Part shown: positions 25,330 through 33,651 of the stretch, piece by piece
How positions within the stretch are numbered: position 1 is the stretch's first letter
Layout of the letters: every line of letters begins with the position of its first letter
Origin: Paracoccus binzhouensis
Lineage (GTDB): Bacteria > Pseudomonadota > Alphaproteobacteria > Rhodobacterales > Rhodobacteraceae
Direction: 5' to 3'
DNA: 41,072 nucleotides
Assembly: GCF_016446475.1 (NCBI RefSeq)
Contig: NZ_JAEHFP010000025.1
Coordinates: 1-41,072, forward strand
Made by a program: the position numbers and the translations under genes
The notes under the pieces: model-generated
What the model saw: only the letters and a program-made list of their open reading frames with translations
What the model was told of the DNA's origin: nothing
Database searches by the model: none

Positions 25330-25357
25330 TTGACACTCTAATATTTTAGTGTATTTT
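25330..25357 (+). promoter_or_regulatory. TTT operon promoter with embedded palindromic operator
   Basis: A perfect -35 TTGACA (25330-25335), a 16-bp spacer and TATTTT (25352-25357) make a good sigma-70-type promoter. The spacer is filled by the interrupted palindrome AC-T-CTAA-TATT-TTAG-T-GT (25335-25352). Its 12-bp core CTAATATTTTAG is the exact reverse complement of the core at 35621-35632 beside the GntR gene. This argues for repression of this operon by the GntR protein at 34820-35533. Confidence 0.65.
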
Positions 25358-25411
25358 TCGGCTCACGTCCCTGTTGAGCCATTGGCGACAGGAACGACTG
25401 GGAGGAGAAAC

Positions 25412-26389
25412 ATGAAAACCTTACGCATGATGGCGCTGGGCGGCGCCTTGCTGGCGACCGCGCTTGCCGGGCCCGCGACAGCGCAGGATTTCCCGGCAAA
25501 ACCGGTGACGGTGATCGTCCCCTTCGCGCCGGGCGGTGCAAGCGATACCATTGCGCGGCTGGCCACGCAGGCCATGCAGCCGACCTTCGCGCAGCCGCTG
25601 GTGGTCGAGAACAAGCCGGGCGCCAATGGCGCGGTGGGTGCCGCGCAGGTCGTGCGCGCCAAGGCGGACGGCTATACGATCATGCAGGCCTCGATCGGCA
25701 CCTATGGCATCAACCCGGCCTTGCAGCCGAACCTGCCCTATGACCCGCGCGCGGATCTCGAGATGCTGACCATCGCCGTGCGCACCCCCAACGTGCTGGT
25801 CACGCGCCCCACGCTCGAGGCGGATTCGGTCGATGCGCTGATCGCGGCGCTGAAGGCCGAGCCCGAGACGATGCTGTTTGCCTCGTCGGGGACCGGATCC
25901 TCGGACCACCTGACCTCCGAGCTGTTCTGGCAGGTCACCGGCACCTCGGGCATCCATGTCCCCTACAAGGGCGGCGGACCGGCGCAGATCGACATCATGG
26001 GCGGCCATGCCGACGTCTCGTTCCAGAACCTGGGCGCGGTCGCGGGCTTCGTGCGCGACGGCAAGATGAAGATGCTGGCGATCGCCGCCGCCGAGCGTTC
26101 GCCCGAATTTCCCGACATCCCGACCTTCAGGGAACTGGGGATCGAGGGGATGGAGGTCTATTCCTGGCAGGGCTTCTCGGCCCCCAAGGGTATTGATCCG
26201 GCGGCCAAGGAGACACTGGCCTCGGCGATCACCGCGGCTCTGAAGACCCCGGCCGTGGCCGAGCAGCTCAAGGGGATGGGGTTCGAGGTGCTGGCCAACA
26301 GCCCGGCCGAGGCCGACGCCTTTGTTGCGCAGGAGATCGACCGCTGGGCCGAGGTGGTCAAGGCCGGCAACATCACCCCCGAGCAGTAA
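25412..26389 (+). CDS. TTT transporter periplasmic substrate-binding protein (TctC/Bug family)
   Basis: A 325-residue Bug-family receptor. A signal peptide of about 24 residues (cleavage after PATA) is followed by the hallmark DFPAKPVTVIVPFAPGGASDT, then VVENKPGANGAVGAAQV, PYKGGGPAQIDIMGGHADV and a C-terminal PEFPDIPTFRELGI. Such receptors bind small carboxylates and deliver them to the TctAB membrane pair. The start at 25412 has GGGAGGAG upstream. It is first in the operon behind a promoter with a GntR-type palindrome; the ligand is probably a sugar acid or similar carboxylate, judging by the genes around it. Confidence 0.93.
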   Translation: MKTLRMMALGGALLATALAGPATAQDFPAKPVTVIVPFAPGGASDTIARLATQAMQPTFAQPLVVENKPGANGAVGAAQVVRAKADGYTIMQASIGTYGINPALQPNLPYDPRADLEMLTIAVRTPNVLVTRPTLEADSVDALIAALKAEPETMLFASSGTGSSDHLTSELFWQVTGTSGIHVPYKGGGPAQIDIMGGHADVSFQNLGAVAGFVRDGKMKMLAIAAAERSPEFPDIPTFRELGIEGMEVYSWQGFSAPKGIDPAAKETLASAITAALKTPAVAEQLKGMGFEVLANSPAEADAFVAQEIDRWAEVVKAGNITPEQ

Positions 26390-26398
26390 CCTTCCCGT

Positions 26399-26429
26399 GC
26401 GCCCGGCATTCCCGCCGGGCGCGCCTTTT
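26399..26429 (+). terminator. Attenuator-like terminator between tctC- and tctB-type genes
   Basis: GCGCCCGGC (26399-26407) and GCCGGGCGC (26414-26422) form a perfect 9-bp stem with a 6-base loop, followed by GCCTTTT. This is the most terminator-like structure in the window. Placed 9 bases after the binding-protein stop, it would allow only partial read-through, favouring excess binding protein. Confidence 0.65.
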
Positions 26430-26451
26430 CGTCATGGGCGGAGGAGTCCCG

Positions 26452-26910
26452 ATGCAGGGAACCCGGACAAAGGACTTCTGGGCGGGCGTCGTCTATGCCG
26501 GCTTCGGGCTGGCGACGATGGTTCTGGCCCGCGACCTGCCGATGGGCAGCGCGGCACGGATGGGGGCGGGCTATTTCCCGACCATGCTGGGCGGGCTGCT
26601 GGCCGCAATCGGGCTGGCAGCGATGCTGCGCGGGCTGCGCAATCCGGGGGAGGCGGTGCCGCGCATCCACATCCGCCCGGCGGTGCTGGTGATCGGCGCC
26701 ACCTTCTTCTTTGCGGCGACGCTTGGTTATCTGGGCCTGGCCGTGGCGCTGCCGACCGCGATCCTGATCGCCGCGGCCGCCAGCCGGAGCTTCCGGCTGG
26801 CCCCGGCGCCGCTGCTGGGCCTGCTGGGCTTCACTGCCTTCTGCGTGCTGGTGTTCCTGCGCGGCCTGGGCGTGCCGATGCCGATGATCGGCACCTGGTT
26901 CGGAGGCTGA
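26452..26910 (+). CDS. TTT transporter small membrane subunit (TctB family)
   Basis: A 152-residue protein with four predicted membrane segments (about 10-30, 40-60, 75-105 and 115-140). It has the family features DFWAGVVYAGFGLATM and GAGYFPTMLGGLLAAIGL. The start at 26452 is preferred because GGCGGAGGAG lies 5 bases upstream; the ATG at 26434 lacks a site. It is followed after 3 bp by the large subunit. Confidence 0.88.
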   Translation: MQGTRTKDFWAGVVYAGFGLATMVLARDLPMGSAARMGAGYFPTMLGGLLAAIGLAAMLRGLRNPGEAVPRIHIRPAVLVIGATFFFAATLGYLGLAVALPTAILIAAAASRSFRLAPAPLLGLLGFTAFCVLVFLRGLGVPMPMIGTWFGG

Positions 26911-26913
26911 CCC

Positions 26914-28419
26914 GTGGACATCCTTTCCGACCTGCTGCTGGGCGCCCAGACCGCCTTTTCGTTCTCGAACCTTGCCTATTGCCTGCTGGGCGTGTTCCTG
27001 GGCACCGCCATCGGCGTCCTGCCCGGCCTTGGCCCGACCGCGACCATCGCCATGCTCTTGCCCGTTACCTTCGGGCTGGCGCCGGAAACCGCGCTGATCA
27101 TGCTGGCGGGCATCTTCTACGGCGCGCAATACGGCGGCTCGACCACGGCGATCCTGGTCAACCTGCCGGGCGAAAGCTCGTCGGTGGTCACTGCGCTGGA
27201 CGGCTACCAGATGGCCCGCAAGGGCCAGGCCGGCAAGGCCCTGGCGACGGCCGCCATCGGCTCGTTCGTTGCCGGGTCCATCGCCACGGTGCTGATCACC
27301 TTTTTCGCGCCGATGCTGTCCCATATCGCGCTGGCTTTCGGGCCGCATGAATATTTCTCGCTGATGGTCCTGGGGCTGATGGCTTCGGTCGTGCTGGCCA
27401 GCGGCTCGCTGCTGCACGCGGTGGGCATGATCATCCTTGGCCTGATCCTGGGCCTGATCGGCACCGACACCAACAGCGGCGAGATGCGCTTCACCTTCGG
27501 CATGTTCGAACTGGCCGACGGCATCAGCTTCGTCATCGTCGCGATGGGCGTCTTCGGCCTGGGCGAGATCCTGTCGAACCTCGAGGACGAGACCGAACGG
27601 TCCACGGTCAAGGCCAGGATCACCGGCCTGATGCCCAGGCGCGAGGATTTCCGGCGGATGATGGCCCCGGTCCTGCGCGGCACCGGCATCGGCGCGGTTC
27701 TGGGCATCCTGCCGGGCGGCGGCGCAATGCTGGCCTCGTTCGCGGCCTATGCGCTGGAGAAGAAGGTCTCGCACCACCCCGAGCAATTCGGCAATGGCGC
27801 CATCGAGGGCGTGGCCGGCCCGGAATCGGCCAACAATGCCGGGGCGCAGACCAGCTTCATCCCGATGCTGACGCTGGGCATCCCGTCGAACCCGGTCATG
27901 GCGCTGATGATCGGCGCGCTGATCATGCAGGGTATCCAGCCGGGCCCCTCGGTCATCCAGGAACAGCCGGTGCTGTTCTGGGGCCTGATCGTGTCGATGT
28001 GGGTCGGCAACCTGATGCTGCTTGTGCTGAACCTGCCGCTGATCGGGCTGTGGGTGAAGATGATCTCGATCCCCTATCGCTATCTTTATCCCTGCATCGT
28101 CGCCTTCTGCATGATCGGTGTCTTCAGCCTGAACAATGCCAGTTTCGACATCTGGCTGATGGGCCTGTTCGGCATCGCCGGCTATCTGCTGCGCAAGCTG
28201 GATTGCGAGCCGGCGCCGCTGCTTCTGGGCTTCGTGCTCGGCCCGATGCTTGAGGAACACCTGCGCCGCGCCATGCTGGTGTCCAAGGGCGATGCCACGG
28301 CCTTCCTGACCCGGCCGATCAGCGCGGTGCTGCTTCTGGTCGCGCTGCTGATGGTGGTCAGCATCCTGGCCCCCGCCGTCCGCGCCAAGCGTGCGGAAGC
28401 CTTTGTCGAGGACGAGTGA
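26914..28419 (+). CDS. TTT transporter large membrane subunit (TctA family)
   Basis: A 501-residue permease with 10-12 membrane segments. The conserved TctA segments are GVLPGLGPTATIAMLLPVTF (residues about 34-53) and the related internal repeat GILPGGGAMLASFAAYALEKK, with YGAQYGGSTTAILVNLPGE and PMLTLGIPSNPVMALMIGAL. It starts at GTG 26914 with CGGAGG 7 bases upstream. It works with the preceding binding protein and TctB-type subunit using the ion gradient. One base separates it from the aldolase gene. Confidence 0.93.
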   Translation: MDILSDLLLGAQTAFSFSNLAYCLLGVFLGTAIGVLPGLGPTATIAMLLPVTFGLAPETALIMLAGIFYGAQYGGSTTAILVNLPGESSSVVTALDGYQMARKGQAGKALATAAIGSFVAGSIATVLITFFAPMLSHIALAFGPHEYFSLMVLGLMASVVLASGSLLHAVGMIILGLILGLIGTDTNSGEMRFTFGMFELADGISFVIVAMGVFGLGEILSNLEDETERSTVKARITGLMPRREDFRRMMAPVLRGTGIGAVLGILPGGGAMLASFAAYALEKKVSHHPEQFGNGAIEGVAGPESANNAGAQTSFIPMLTLGIPSNPVMALMIGALIMQGIQPGPSVIQEQPVLFWGLIVSMWVGNLMLLVLNLPLIGLWVKMISIPYRYLYPCIVAFCMIGVFSLNNASFDIWLMGLFGIAGYLLRKLDCEPAPLLLGFVLGPMLEEHLRRAMLVSKGDATAFLTRPISAVLLLVALLMVVSILAPAVRAKRAEAFVEDE

Positions 28420-28420
28420 C

Positions 28421-29188
28421 ATGCGCCCCAACGCGATACGCGCCATCTGGGCCCAGGGCGGCTGCGCGCTGAACAGCTTCCTGGCCATCGGCGCGCCCTT
28501 CGCGGCCGAGGTGATGGCCGCGCAGGGCTTCGACGCGCTGACCGTGGATATCCAGCACGGCATGGTGGACGCCATGCAGGCGGTGGCGCTGTTCCAGGGA
28601 ATGCAGGGCCAGCCGGTGATGCCGCTGGCCCGCGTGCCCGCCAACGATCCCGCCGTCATCGGCAAGGTGCTGGACGGCGGCGCCTATGGGGTGATCTGCC
28701 CGCTGGTCAATACCGCCGCGGATGCTGCGCGGCTGGTCGCCGCCTGCCGCTATCCACCGCTGGGCAATCGCAGCTTCGGCCCGGCCCGTGCGATCTATTC
28801 CGCCGGAGCCGACTACGGCGCGGCGGCGGAATCCCGGATCCTGACCTTTGCCATGATCGAGACCGCCGAGGCGATGGCGAATCTCGAGCCCATCGCCGCG
28901 ACCGAGGGGCTGGATGCGCTGTATATCGGCCCGGCCGACCTGGCGCTTAGCCTGACCGGGCGTCGTTACCGCCTGGGCTTCGACCGCGAGGAACCCGAGA
29001 TGATCGCGGCCATCCACCGCATCCGTGATGCGGGTCACGCGGCCGGCAAGCGCGTGGCGCTGCATTGCGGCAGTGCCGAATATGCCCGCCGGGCGCGCGA
29101 CTGGGGCTTCGACATGGTCACCATCGCCAGCGACAGCCGCTTCATGGCGCAGGCCGCGGGGCAGGCGGTGGCGTGCTTTCGGCAATGA
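28421..29188 (+). CDS. HpcH/HpaI-family 2-oxo-acid aldolase
   Basis: A 255-residue class II metal aldolase of the phosphoenolpyruvate/pyruvate TIM-barrel superfamily. Active-site residues align as His46 (IQHG), Arg71 (LARVP), Glu147 (MIET) and Asp173 (GPADL). Family members cleave 2-keto-3-deoxy acids such as 2-keto-3-deoxy-L-rhamnonate or 4-hydroxy-2-oxoheptanedioate to pyruvate and an aldehyde. It is translationally linked to the TTT importer (1 bp gap) and overlaps the EamA gene by 4 bases. This suggests that it acts on a derivative of the imported carboxylate. Exact substrate not readable. Confidence 0.85.
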   Translation: MRPNAIRAIWAQGGCALNSFLAIGAPFAAEVMAAQGFDALTVDIQHGMVDAMQAVALFQGMQGQPVMPLARVPANDPAVIGKVLDGGAYGVICPLVNTAADAARLVAACRYPPLGNRSFGPARAIYSAGADYGAAAESRILTFAMIETAEAMANLEPIAATEGLDALYIGPADLALSLTGRRYRLGFDREEPEMIAAIHRIRDAGHAAGKRVALHCGSAEYARRARDWGFDMVTIASDSRFMAQAAGQAVACFRQ

Positions 29189-30036
29189 TCCCGGCCCGCC
29201 GCCGGCAGGCCGTGGCGCTGATGCTGGCCGCGACGGTGCTGGCGGGCCTCGACGCGGTGATCGTGCGCAGCCTGGCGGGCGGCGTGCATCCGCTGATGAT
29301 CGCCTTTTTCCGCGCCCTGTTCGGGCTCTTGGCGATCCTGCCCTGGATCGTGCTGCGGGTGGATCTGCGCGCTTCTCCTTATCGCGGGCTGCATGTGCTG
29401 CGCGCGGCACTGAAGCAGGCGTCGCTGGTGGCGATGTTCCTGGCCTTTACCCATGCACCGCTGGCCGATGCCACCGCCATCAGCTTCACCACGCCAATCT
29501 TCCTGACTCTGGGCGCCTGGCTTGTGCTGCGCGAACGGGTGGACGTCGCCAGGCTGGCCGGGGTGGCCGCGGGCTTTCTGGGCATCCTGGTCGTCGTCCG
29601 GCCCGCATCCGGCAGCTTCGATCCCTGGCTGCTGGCGGCGCTGGCGGGGGCGGTGCTGACGGCGCTGATCCAGCTGGTGCTGCGGCGGATGGCGCAACGC
29701 GACACCGCGCAGCGGCTGGTGGCCTGGAACCTGCTGGCGATGGCGCCGCTGGGCCTGGCCGGTGCACTGCCGGTCTGGGTCGCGCCGACGCCGCAGGAAC
29801 TGGGCCTGCTGGCTGTACAAGGCGTGCTGGGGGCGCTGAACATGACCCTGATCACCCGCGCCTTCGGCCTGGCCGAGGCATCGCTGCTGGCGCCGCTGGA
29901 CTTCCTGCGCCTGCCGGTCGTGGCGCTGCTGGCCTATGCCTTCTTCGCCGAACGGGTGGCGCCCGCGACCTGGCTGGGCGGCGCGTTCATCATCCTGGCC
30001 GCGATCCTTGCCGGATGGTCCGGCCGCCGTCGATGA
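29185..30036 (+). CDS. EamA/DMT-family transporter
   Basis: A 283-residue inner-membrane protein with ten predicted helices in two EamA repeats (about 10-135 and 145-280). Typical stretches are IAFFRALFGLLAILPWIVLR, ISFTTPIFLTLGAWLVLRERV and GVAAGFLGILVVVRP. DMT carriers often export metabolites, and some take up sugars or amino acids. The ATG at 29185 overlaps the aldolase stop; a GTG 12 bases earlier is an alternative. It ends the TTT operon, 148 bp before the next transport block. Confidence 0.85.
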   Translation: MIPARRRQAVALMLAATVLAGLDAVIVRSLAGGVHPLMIAFFRALFGLLAILPWIVLRVDLRASPYRGLHVLRAALKQASLVAMFLAFTHAPLADATAISFTTPIFLTLGAWLVLRERVDVARLAGVAAGFLGILVVVRPASGSFDPWLLAALAGAVLTALIQLVLRRMAQRDTAQRLVAWNLLAMAPLGLAGALPVWVAPTPQELGLLAVQGVLGALNMTLITRAFGLAEASLLAPLDFLRLPVVALLAYAFFAERVAPATWLGGAFIILAAILAGWSGRRR

Positions 30037-30066
30037 GTCGGTTTTTCCTTTCGCAGAAATCCTAGA

Positions 30067-30086
30067 AATACTAATATATCAATATT
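30067..30086. promoter_or_regulatory. Palindromic AT-rich site before the ABC transporter operon
   Basis: The 20-bp sequence AATACTAATATATCAATATT reads as an imperfect palindrome (8 of 10 pairs) inside an AT-rich island between the EamA gene and the permease. Its CTAATATATCAA part matches 9 of 12 bases of the CTAATATTTTAG core found at 25338 and 35621. It is a plausible third operator for the same regulator. Promoter boxes around it are weak. Confidence 0.45.
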
Positions 30087-30184
30087 GAGCCGATTCGGCT
30101 GTCGCGCCAGAGGAAGGGCCACAGCCGGAAAACGCAGCCCGGCGGGAAACGCCCCGCGGCCATACGTCAGGGAGGACGGGCCAA

Positions 30185-31099
30185 ATGCAGTCATTCATCG
30201 GAAAACGGGCCCTTGCCAGCGCGGTGTCGCTGGTGGGGCTGGTGATCCTGGTCTTTTTCCTGTCCCGCCTGACCGGCGACCCGACCAATCTCTACCTGCC
30301 GCTGGACGCCACGACCGAGATGCGAGAGCAGTTCCGCGAGTTGCACGGCTTCAACGACCCGCTGGTGGTGCAGTTCGGCCGCTATGTCGGCGACCTGGTG
30401 CGGGGCGATTTCGGCGACAGCATCCGCCAGGCGCGTCCGGCGATGGAGGTGGTGCTGCAAGCCTTCGGCTGGACGCTGCGGCTGGCGGTCATCACCATGA
30501 CCCTGGTCGCCATTGCCGCCGTCGTCATCGGCTCGCTGGCAGCGTTCCGCGTCGGAGGGATCTTCGACCGCATCGCCACCTTCTTCTCGCTGATCGGCGC
30601 CTCGGCTCCGGATTTCTGGATCGCCATCGTCGCCATCGTGGTCTTTGCCGTGAACCTGCACTGGCTGCCGACCTCGGGCACCGGCACGGCGCTGCACTGG
30701 GTGCTGCCGGTGGCGGTGCTGTTCATCCGGCCCTTTGGCCTGATCCTGCAGGTGGTGCGCGGCTCGATGATCTCGGTGCTGTCCTCGGCCTATGTCAAGA
30801 CGGCGCGGGCCAAGGGCGTGCGCGCGCGGCCGATCATCTTTGTCCACGCATTGCGCAATGCCATGCTGCCGGTCATCACCGTGATCGGCGACCAGGCGGC
30901 GGCGATCCTGAACGGCGCGGTGGTGATCGAGACGATCTTCGGCTTTCCCGGCATCGGCAAGCTGATGATCGACTCGATCCTGCTGCGCGACTTCTCGGTG
31001 GTGCTGGCCGCGATCATGGTTTCGGCCCTGGCCATCTTTGTCATGAACCTGCTGATCGACCTGGCCTATGCCGCGCTCGATCCCCGCATTCGGTATTGA
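30185..31099 (+). CDS. Peptide/oligosaccharide-type ABC transporter permease (DppB family)
   Basis: A 304-residue inner-membrane protein with six predicted helices. Family features are the N-terminal FFLSRLTGDPTNLYLP, the FNDPLVVQFGRYVGDLVRGDFGDSI block and the ATPase-contact loop YVKTARAKGVRARPIIFVHALRNAMLPVIT. It starts the operon, with GGGAGGAC upstream of the ATG. No binding-protein gene precedes it, which is unusual. Transporters of this class carry peptides, but also oligosaccharides and glycosides; the sugar-acid neighbours favour the latter. Confidence 0.9.
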   Translation: MQSFIGKRALASAVSLVGLVILVFFLSRLTGDPTNLYLPLDATTEMREQFRELHGFNDPLVVQFGRYVGDLVRGDFGDSIRQARPAMEVVLQAFGWTLRLAVITMTLVAIAAVVIGSLAAFRVGGIFDRIATFFSLIGASAPDFWIAIVAIVVFAVNLHWLPTSGTGTALHWVLPVAVLFIRPFGLILQVVRGSMISVLSSAYVKTARAKGVRARPIIFVHALRNAMLPVITVIGDQAAAILNGAVVIETIFGFPGIGKLMIDSILLRDFSVVLAAIMVSALAIFVMNLLIDLAYAALDPRIRY

Positions 31100-31100
31100 G

Positions 31101-32027
31101 ATGAGCATGTCGGACACCCGCACCCTGACCGAACCCAAGGAGCGCGGCGCGGCATCGCGCTGGCTGAAGATGCTCTGGGTCGACAAGCCGGCGTTTTGCG
31201 CGGCCCTGTTCCTGCTGATCGTGGTGCTATGCGCGCTGTTCGGCCCCATGCTGATGGGCGACATGGCGACCAGGCAGAACCTGCGCGGGCGCAATGCGCC
31301 TCCCTTCGACCTGGCGCAGGGCTGGGCCTATGTGCTGGGCGCCGATGCGCTCGGCCGTCCGCTGCTGGCCCGTATCGCCGTCGCCGCCCAGAACACGATC
31401 ATGGTCGCGGCGGGCGCCGTGCTGGGATCGGCCGTCATCGGCTGCGCCCTTGGGCTGGTCGCGGGCTATTCCCGCAAGCGCGCCGCGCAATGGATCATGC
31501 GGCTGGGCGACGTGATCATGTCCTTCCCGTCGCTGCTGCTGGCGGTGATCGTGCTTTACATGCTGGAGCCCTCGGTCGCCAATATCGTGCTGGTATTGGC
31601 GATCACCCGGATCCCGGTCTATCTGCGCACCACCCGCGCCGAGGTGCTGGAGATCCGCGAGCGCATGTTCGTGTCCGCCGCCCGCGTCATGGGCGCATCC
31701 GACCGCCGCATCGTGTTTCGCCACATCCTGCCGGTGGTGCTGCCGACGCTGGTGACCATCGCCACGCTGGATTTCGCCTTCGTCATGCTGGCCGAAAGCA
31801 GCCTGTCCTTCCTGGGCATCGGCATCCAGGCACCGGAAATCACCTGGGGCCTGATGGTCAGCCAGGGCCGGCAATACCTGACCACCGCCTGGTGGCTGTC
31901 GTTCTGGCCGGGGCTGGCGATCATCCTGACCACGCTGTCGCTGAACCTGCTGTCGAACTGGCTGCGCATCGCGCTGGACCCCGCCCAACGCTGGCGGCTT
32001 GAAATGGGGGGACGCCGCAATGGCTAA
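31101..32027 (+). CDS. Peptide/oligosaccharide-type ABC transporter permease (DppC family)
   Basis: A 308-residue partner permease with an N-terminal OppC leader and six helices. Motifs are YVLGADALGRPLLARI, the coupling loop VFVSAARVMGASDRRIVFRHILPVVLPTL (centre), and LSFLGIGIQAPEITWGLMV. The start at 31101 is one base after the DppB-type stop; a second ATG at 31107 is possible. The last 8 bases overlap the ATPase start. Confidence 0.9.
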   Translation: MSMSDTRTLTEPKERGAASRWLKMLWVDKPAFCAALFLLIVVLCALFGPMLMGDMATRQNLRGRNAPPFDLAQGWAYVLGADALGRPLLARIAVAAQNTIMVAAGAVLGSAVIGCALGLVAGYSRKRAAQWIMRLGDVIMSFPSLLLAVIVLYMLEPSVANIVLVLAITRIPVYLRTTRAEVLEIRERMFVSAARVMGASDRRIVFRHILPVVLPTLVTIATLDFAFVMLAESSLSFLGIGIQAPEITWGLMVSQGRQYLTTAWWLSFWPGLAIILTTLSLNLLSNWLRIALDPAQRWRLEMGGRRNG

Positions 32028-33651
32028 GCATCTGCTTGAGGTCCGCGACCTGTCGGTCGAATTCCACACCGCGGCCGGTACGGTGCAGGCGGTCCAGAAC
32101 GTCAGCTGGCACCTGGACCGCGGCGAGACCCTGGCCATCCTCGGCGAAAGCGGATCGGGCAAGTCGGTCTCGGCCTCGGCGGTGATGAACCTGATCGACA
32201 TGCCGCCGGGCAGGATCACCAACGGCCAGATCCTGCTGAACGGGCAGGACATGCTGGCGATGGGCGCAGAGCAGCGCCGCCGGATCAACGGCGCGAAGAT
32301 CGCGATGATCTTCCAGGATCCGCTGGCGCATCTGAACCCGGTCTATTCTGTCGGCTGGCAGATTGCCGAGATGGTCACGACCCATGGCGGCAGCCGGGGC
32401 AGGGCGCGGGCCCGCGCGCTGGAGCTGCTGCGCCGCGTCGGCATCCCCGAACCCGAGGCGGCCATGTTCAGGTATCCGCATCAGTTCTCGGGCGGGCAGC
32501 GGCAGCGGCTGATGATCGCCATGGCCCTGGCCTGCAAGCCCGACATCCTGATCGCGGACGAGCCGACCACCGCGCTGGACGTCACGGTCCAGGCGCAGGT
32601 GCTGGAACTGCTCGAGGAATTGCAGGCCGAAACCGGCATGGGGATCCTGATCATCACCCATGATCTGGGCGTCGTGGCCGAGATCGCCGATCGCGTCGTG
32701 GTGATGAACGGGGGCCGCATCGTCGAGACGGGACGCGCGGCCGAAGTCTATGCCAACCCGCAGAACGCCTATACCCGCAAGCTGATCGACGCGGCGCCGG
32801 GCAAGGGCGCGATGCCCGAGGAACGCGACCGCAGCGACCAGCCCTTGCTGCGCGCCGAAGGACTGGAAAAGCACTACGGCGCCTTTCACGCGCTCAAGGG
32901 CGTCGACCTGACCATCATGCCGGGCGAGACCGTAGCGGTGGTCGGCGAATCCGGCTCGGGCAAATCGACGCTGGCCCGCGCCATCCTGCGGCTGGACGAT
33001 CCCGACGCGGGCAAGGTGCTGTATCGCGGCAACGACCTGATGACGATGCCGCCGCGCGAGCTGTTCGGCCTGCGCCGCGACCTGCAGATGGTGTTCCAGG
33101 ATCCGACGCAGTCGCTGAACCCGCGCATGACGGTGTTCCAGCTGATTTCCGAAGCCTGGGTGATCCATCGCGACATCCTGCCCCGTGCCCGGTGGAAAGA
33201 TCGCGTGGCCGAGCTGCTGACCAAGGTCGGGCTGCGGCCGGAACATGCCGCGCGTTATCCACACCAGTTCTCGGGCGGGCAGCGCCAGCGCATCGCCATC
33301 GCCCGCGCGCTGGCGATGGAGCCGAAGCTGATCGTCTGCGACGAGGCGGTCTCGGCGCTGGACGTGTCGATCCAGGCGCAGGTGATCCAGCTGCTGGACG
33401 GGCTCAGGCGCGAATTCGGCCTGTCCTATCTGTTCATCGCCCATGACCTGCCGGTGGTGCGCGACTTTGCGGACCGGGTGGTCGTCATGCGCCAGGGCCG
33501 CGTCGTCGAGGAGGGCCCTGTCCGCCGGATCTTTGAAAGCCCCCGCGATCCCTATACGCAGGCCCTGCTGGCGGCCAGCCTGGATCCCGATCCCGCGGTG
33601 CAGGCCGCCCGCCGCATCGCCCGCGAGGCCCTGGAGACAATCCCCGCATGA
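32020..33651 (+). CDS. Fused double ATP-binding protein of the peptide-type ABC transporter (DppD-DppF)
   Basis: A 543-residue protein with two complete ATPase units joined in one chain. Unit 1 has Walker [10 protein letters not shown] (42-50), signature FSGGQRQR (156-163) and [10 protein letters not shown]. Unit 2 begins about residue 277 with GESGSGKST (309-317), signature 417-424 and the slightly altered Walker [13 protein letters not shown]. Both units look catalytically complete. In many bacteria these are separate DppD and DppF genes. It overlaps both the permease (8 bases) and the dehydrogenase (4 bases). Confidence 0.92.
   Translation: MAKHLLEVRDLSVEFHTAAGTVQAVQNVSWHLDRGETLAILGESGSGKSVSASAVMNLIDMPPGRITNGQILLNGQDMLAMGAEQRRRINGAKIAMIFQDPLAHLNPVYSVGWQIAEMVTTHGGSRGRARARALELLRRVGIPEPEAAMFRYPHQFSGGQRQRLMIAMALACKPDILIADEPTTALDVTVQAQVLELLEELQAETGMGILIITHDLGVVAEIADRVVVMNGGRIVETGRAAEVYANPQNAYTRKLIDAAPGKGAMPEERDRSDQPLLRAEGLEKHYGAFHALKGVDLTIMPGETVAVVGESGSGKSTLARAILRLDDPDAGKVLYRGNDLMTMPPRELFGLRRDLQMVFQDPTQSLNPRMTVFQLISEAWVIHRDILPRARWKDRVAELLTKVGLRPEHAARYPHQFSGGQRQRIAIARALAMEPKLIVCDEAVSALDVSIQAQVIQLLDGLRREFGLSYLFIAHDLPVVRDFADRVVVMRQGRVVEEGPVRRIFESPRDPYTQALLAASLDPDPAVQAARRIAREALETIPA

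Noticed and set aside
24950..25333. Possible small gene before the TTT operon with a passable ribosome site
   Set aside because: Composition is Pro/Arg/Gly-rich, with no family resemblance, and its end overlaps the predicted promoter. Left as gene-free.
26158..28665. Very long (835-codon) minus-strand open frame opposite the TTT genes
   Set aside because: The product would be made of His/Gln/Arg/Asp-rich low-complexity sequence; the plus strand encodes the well-conserved TctB- and TctA-type proteins.
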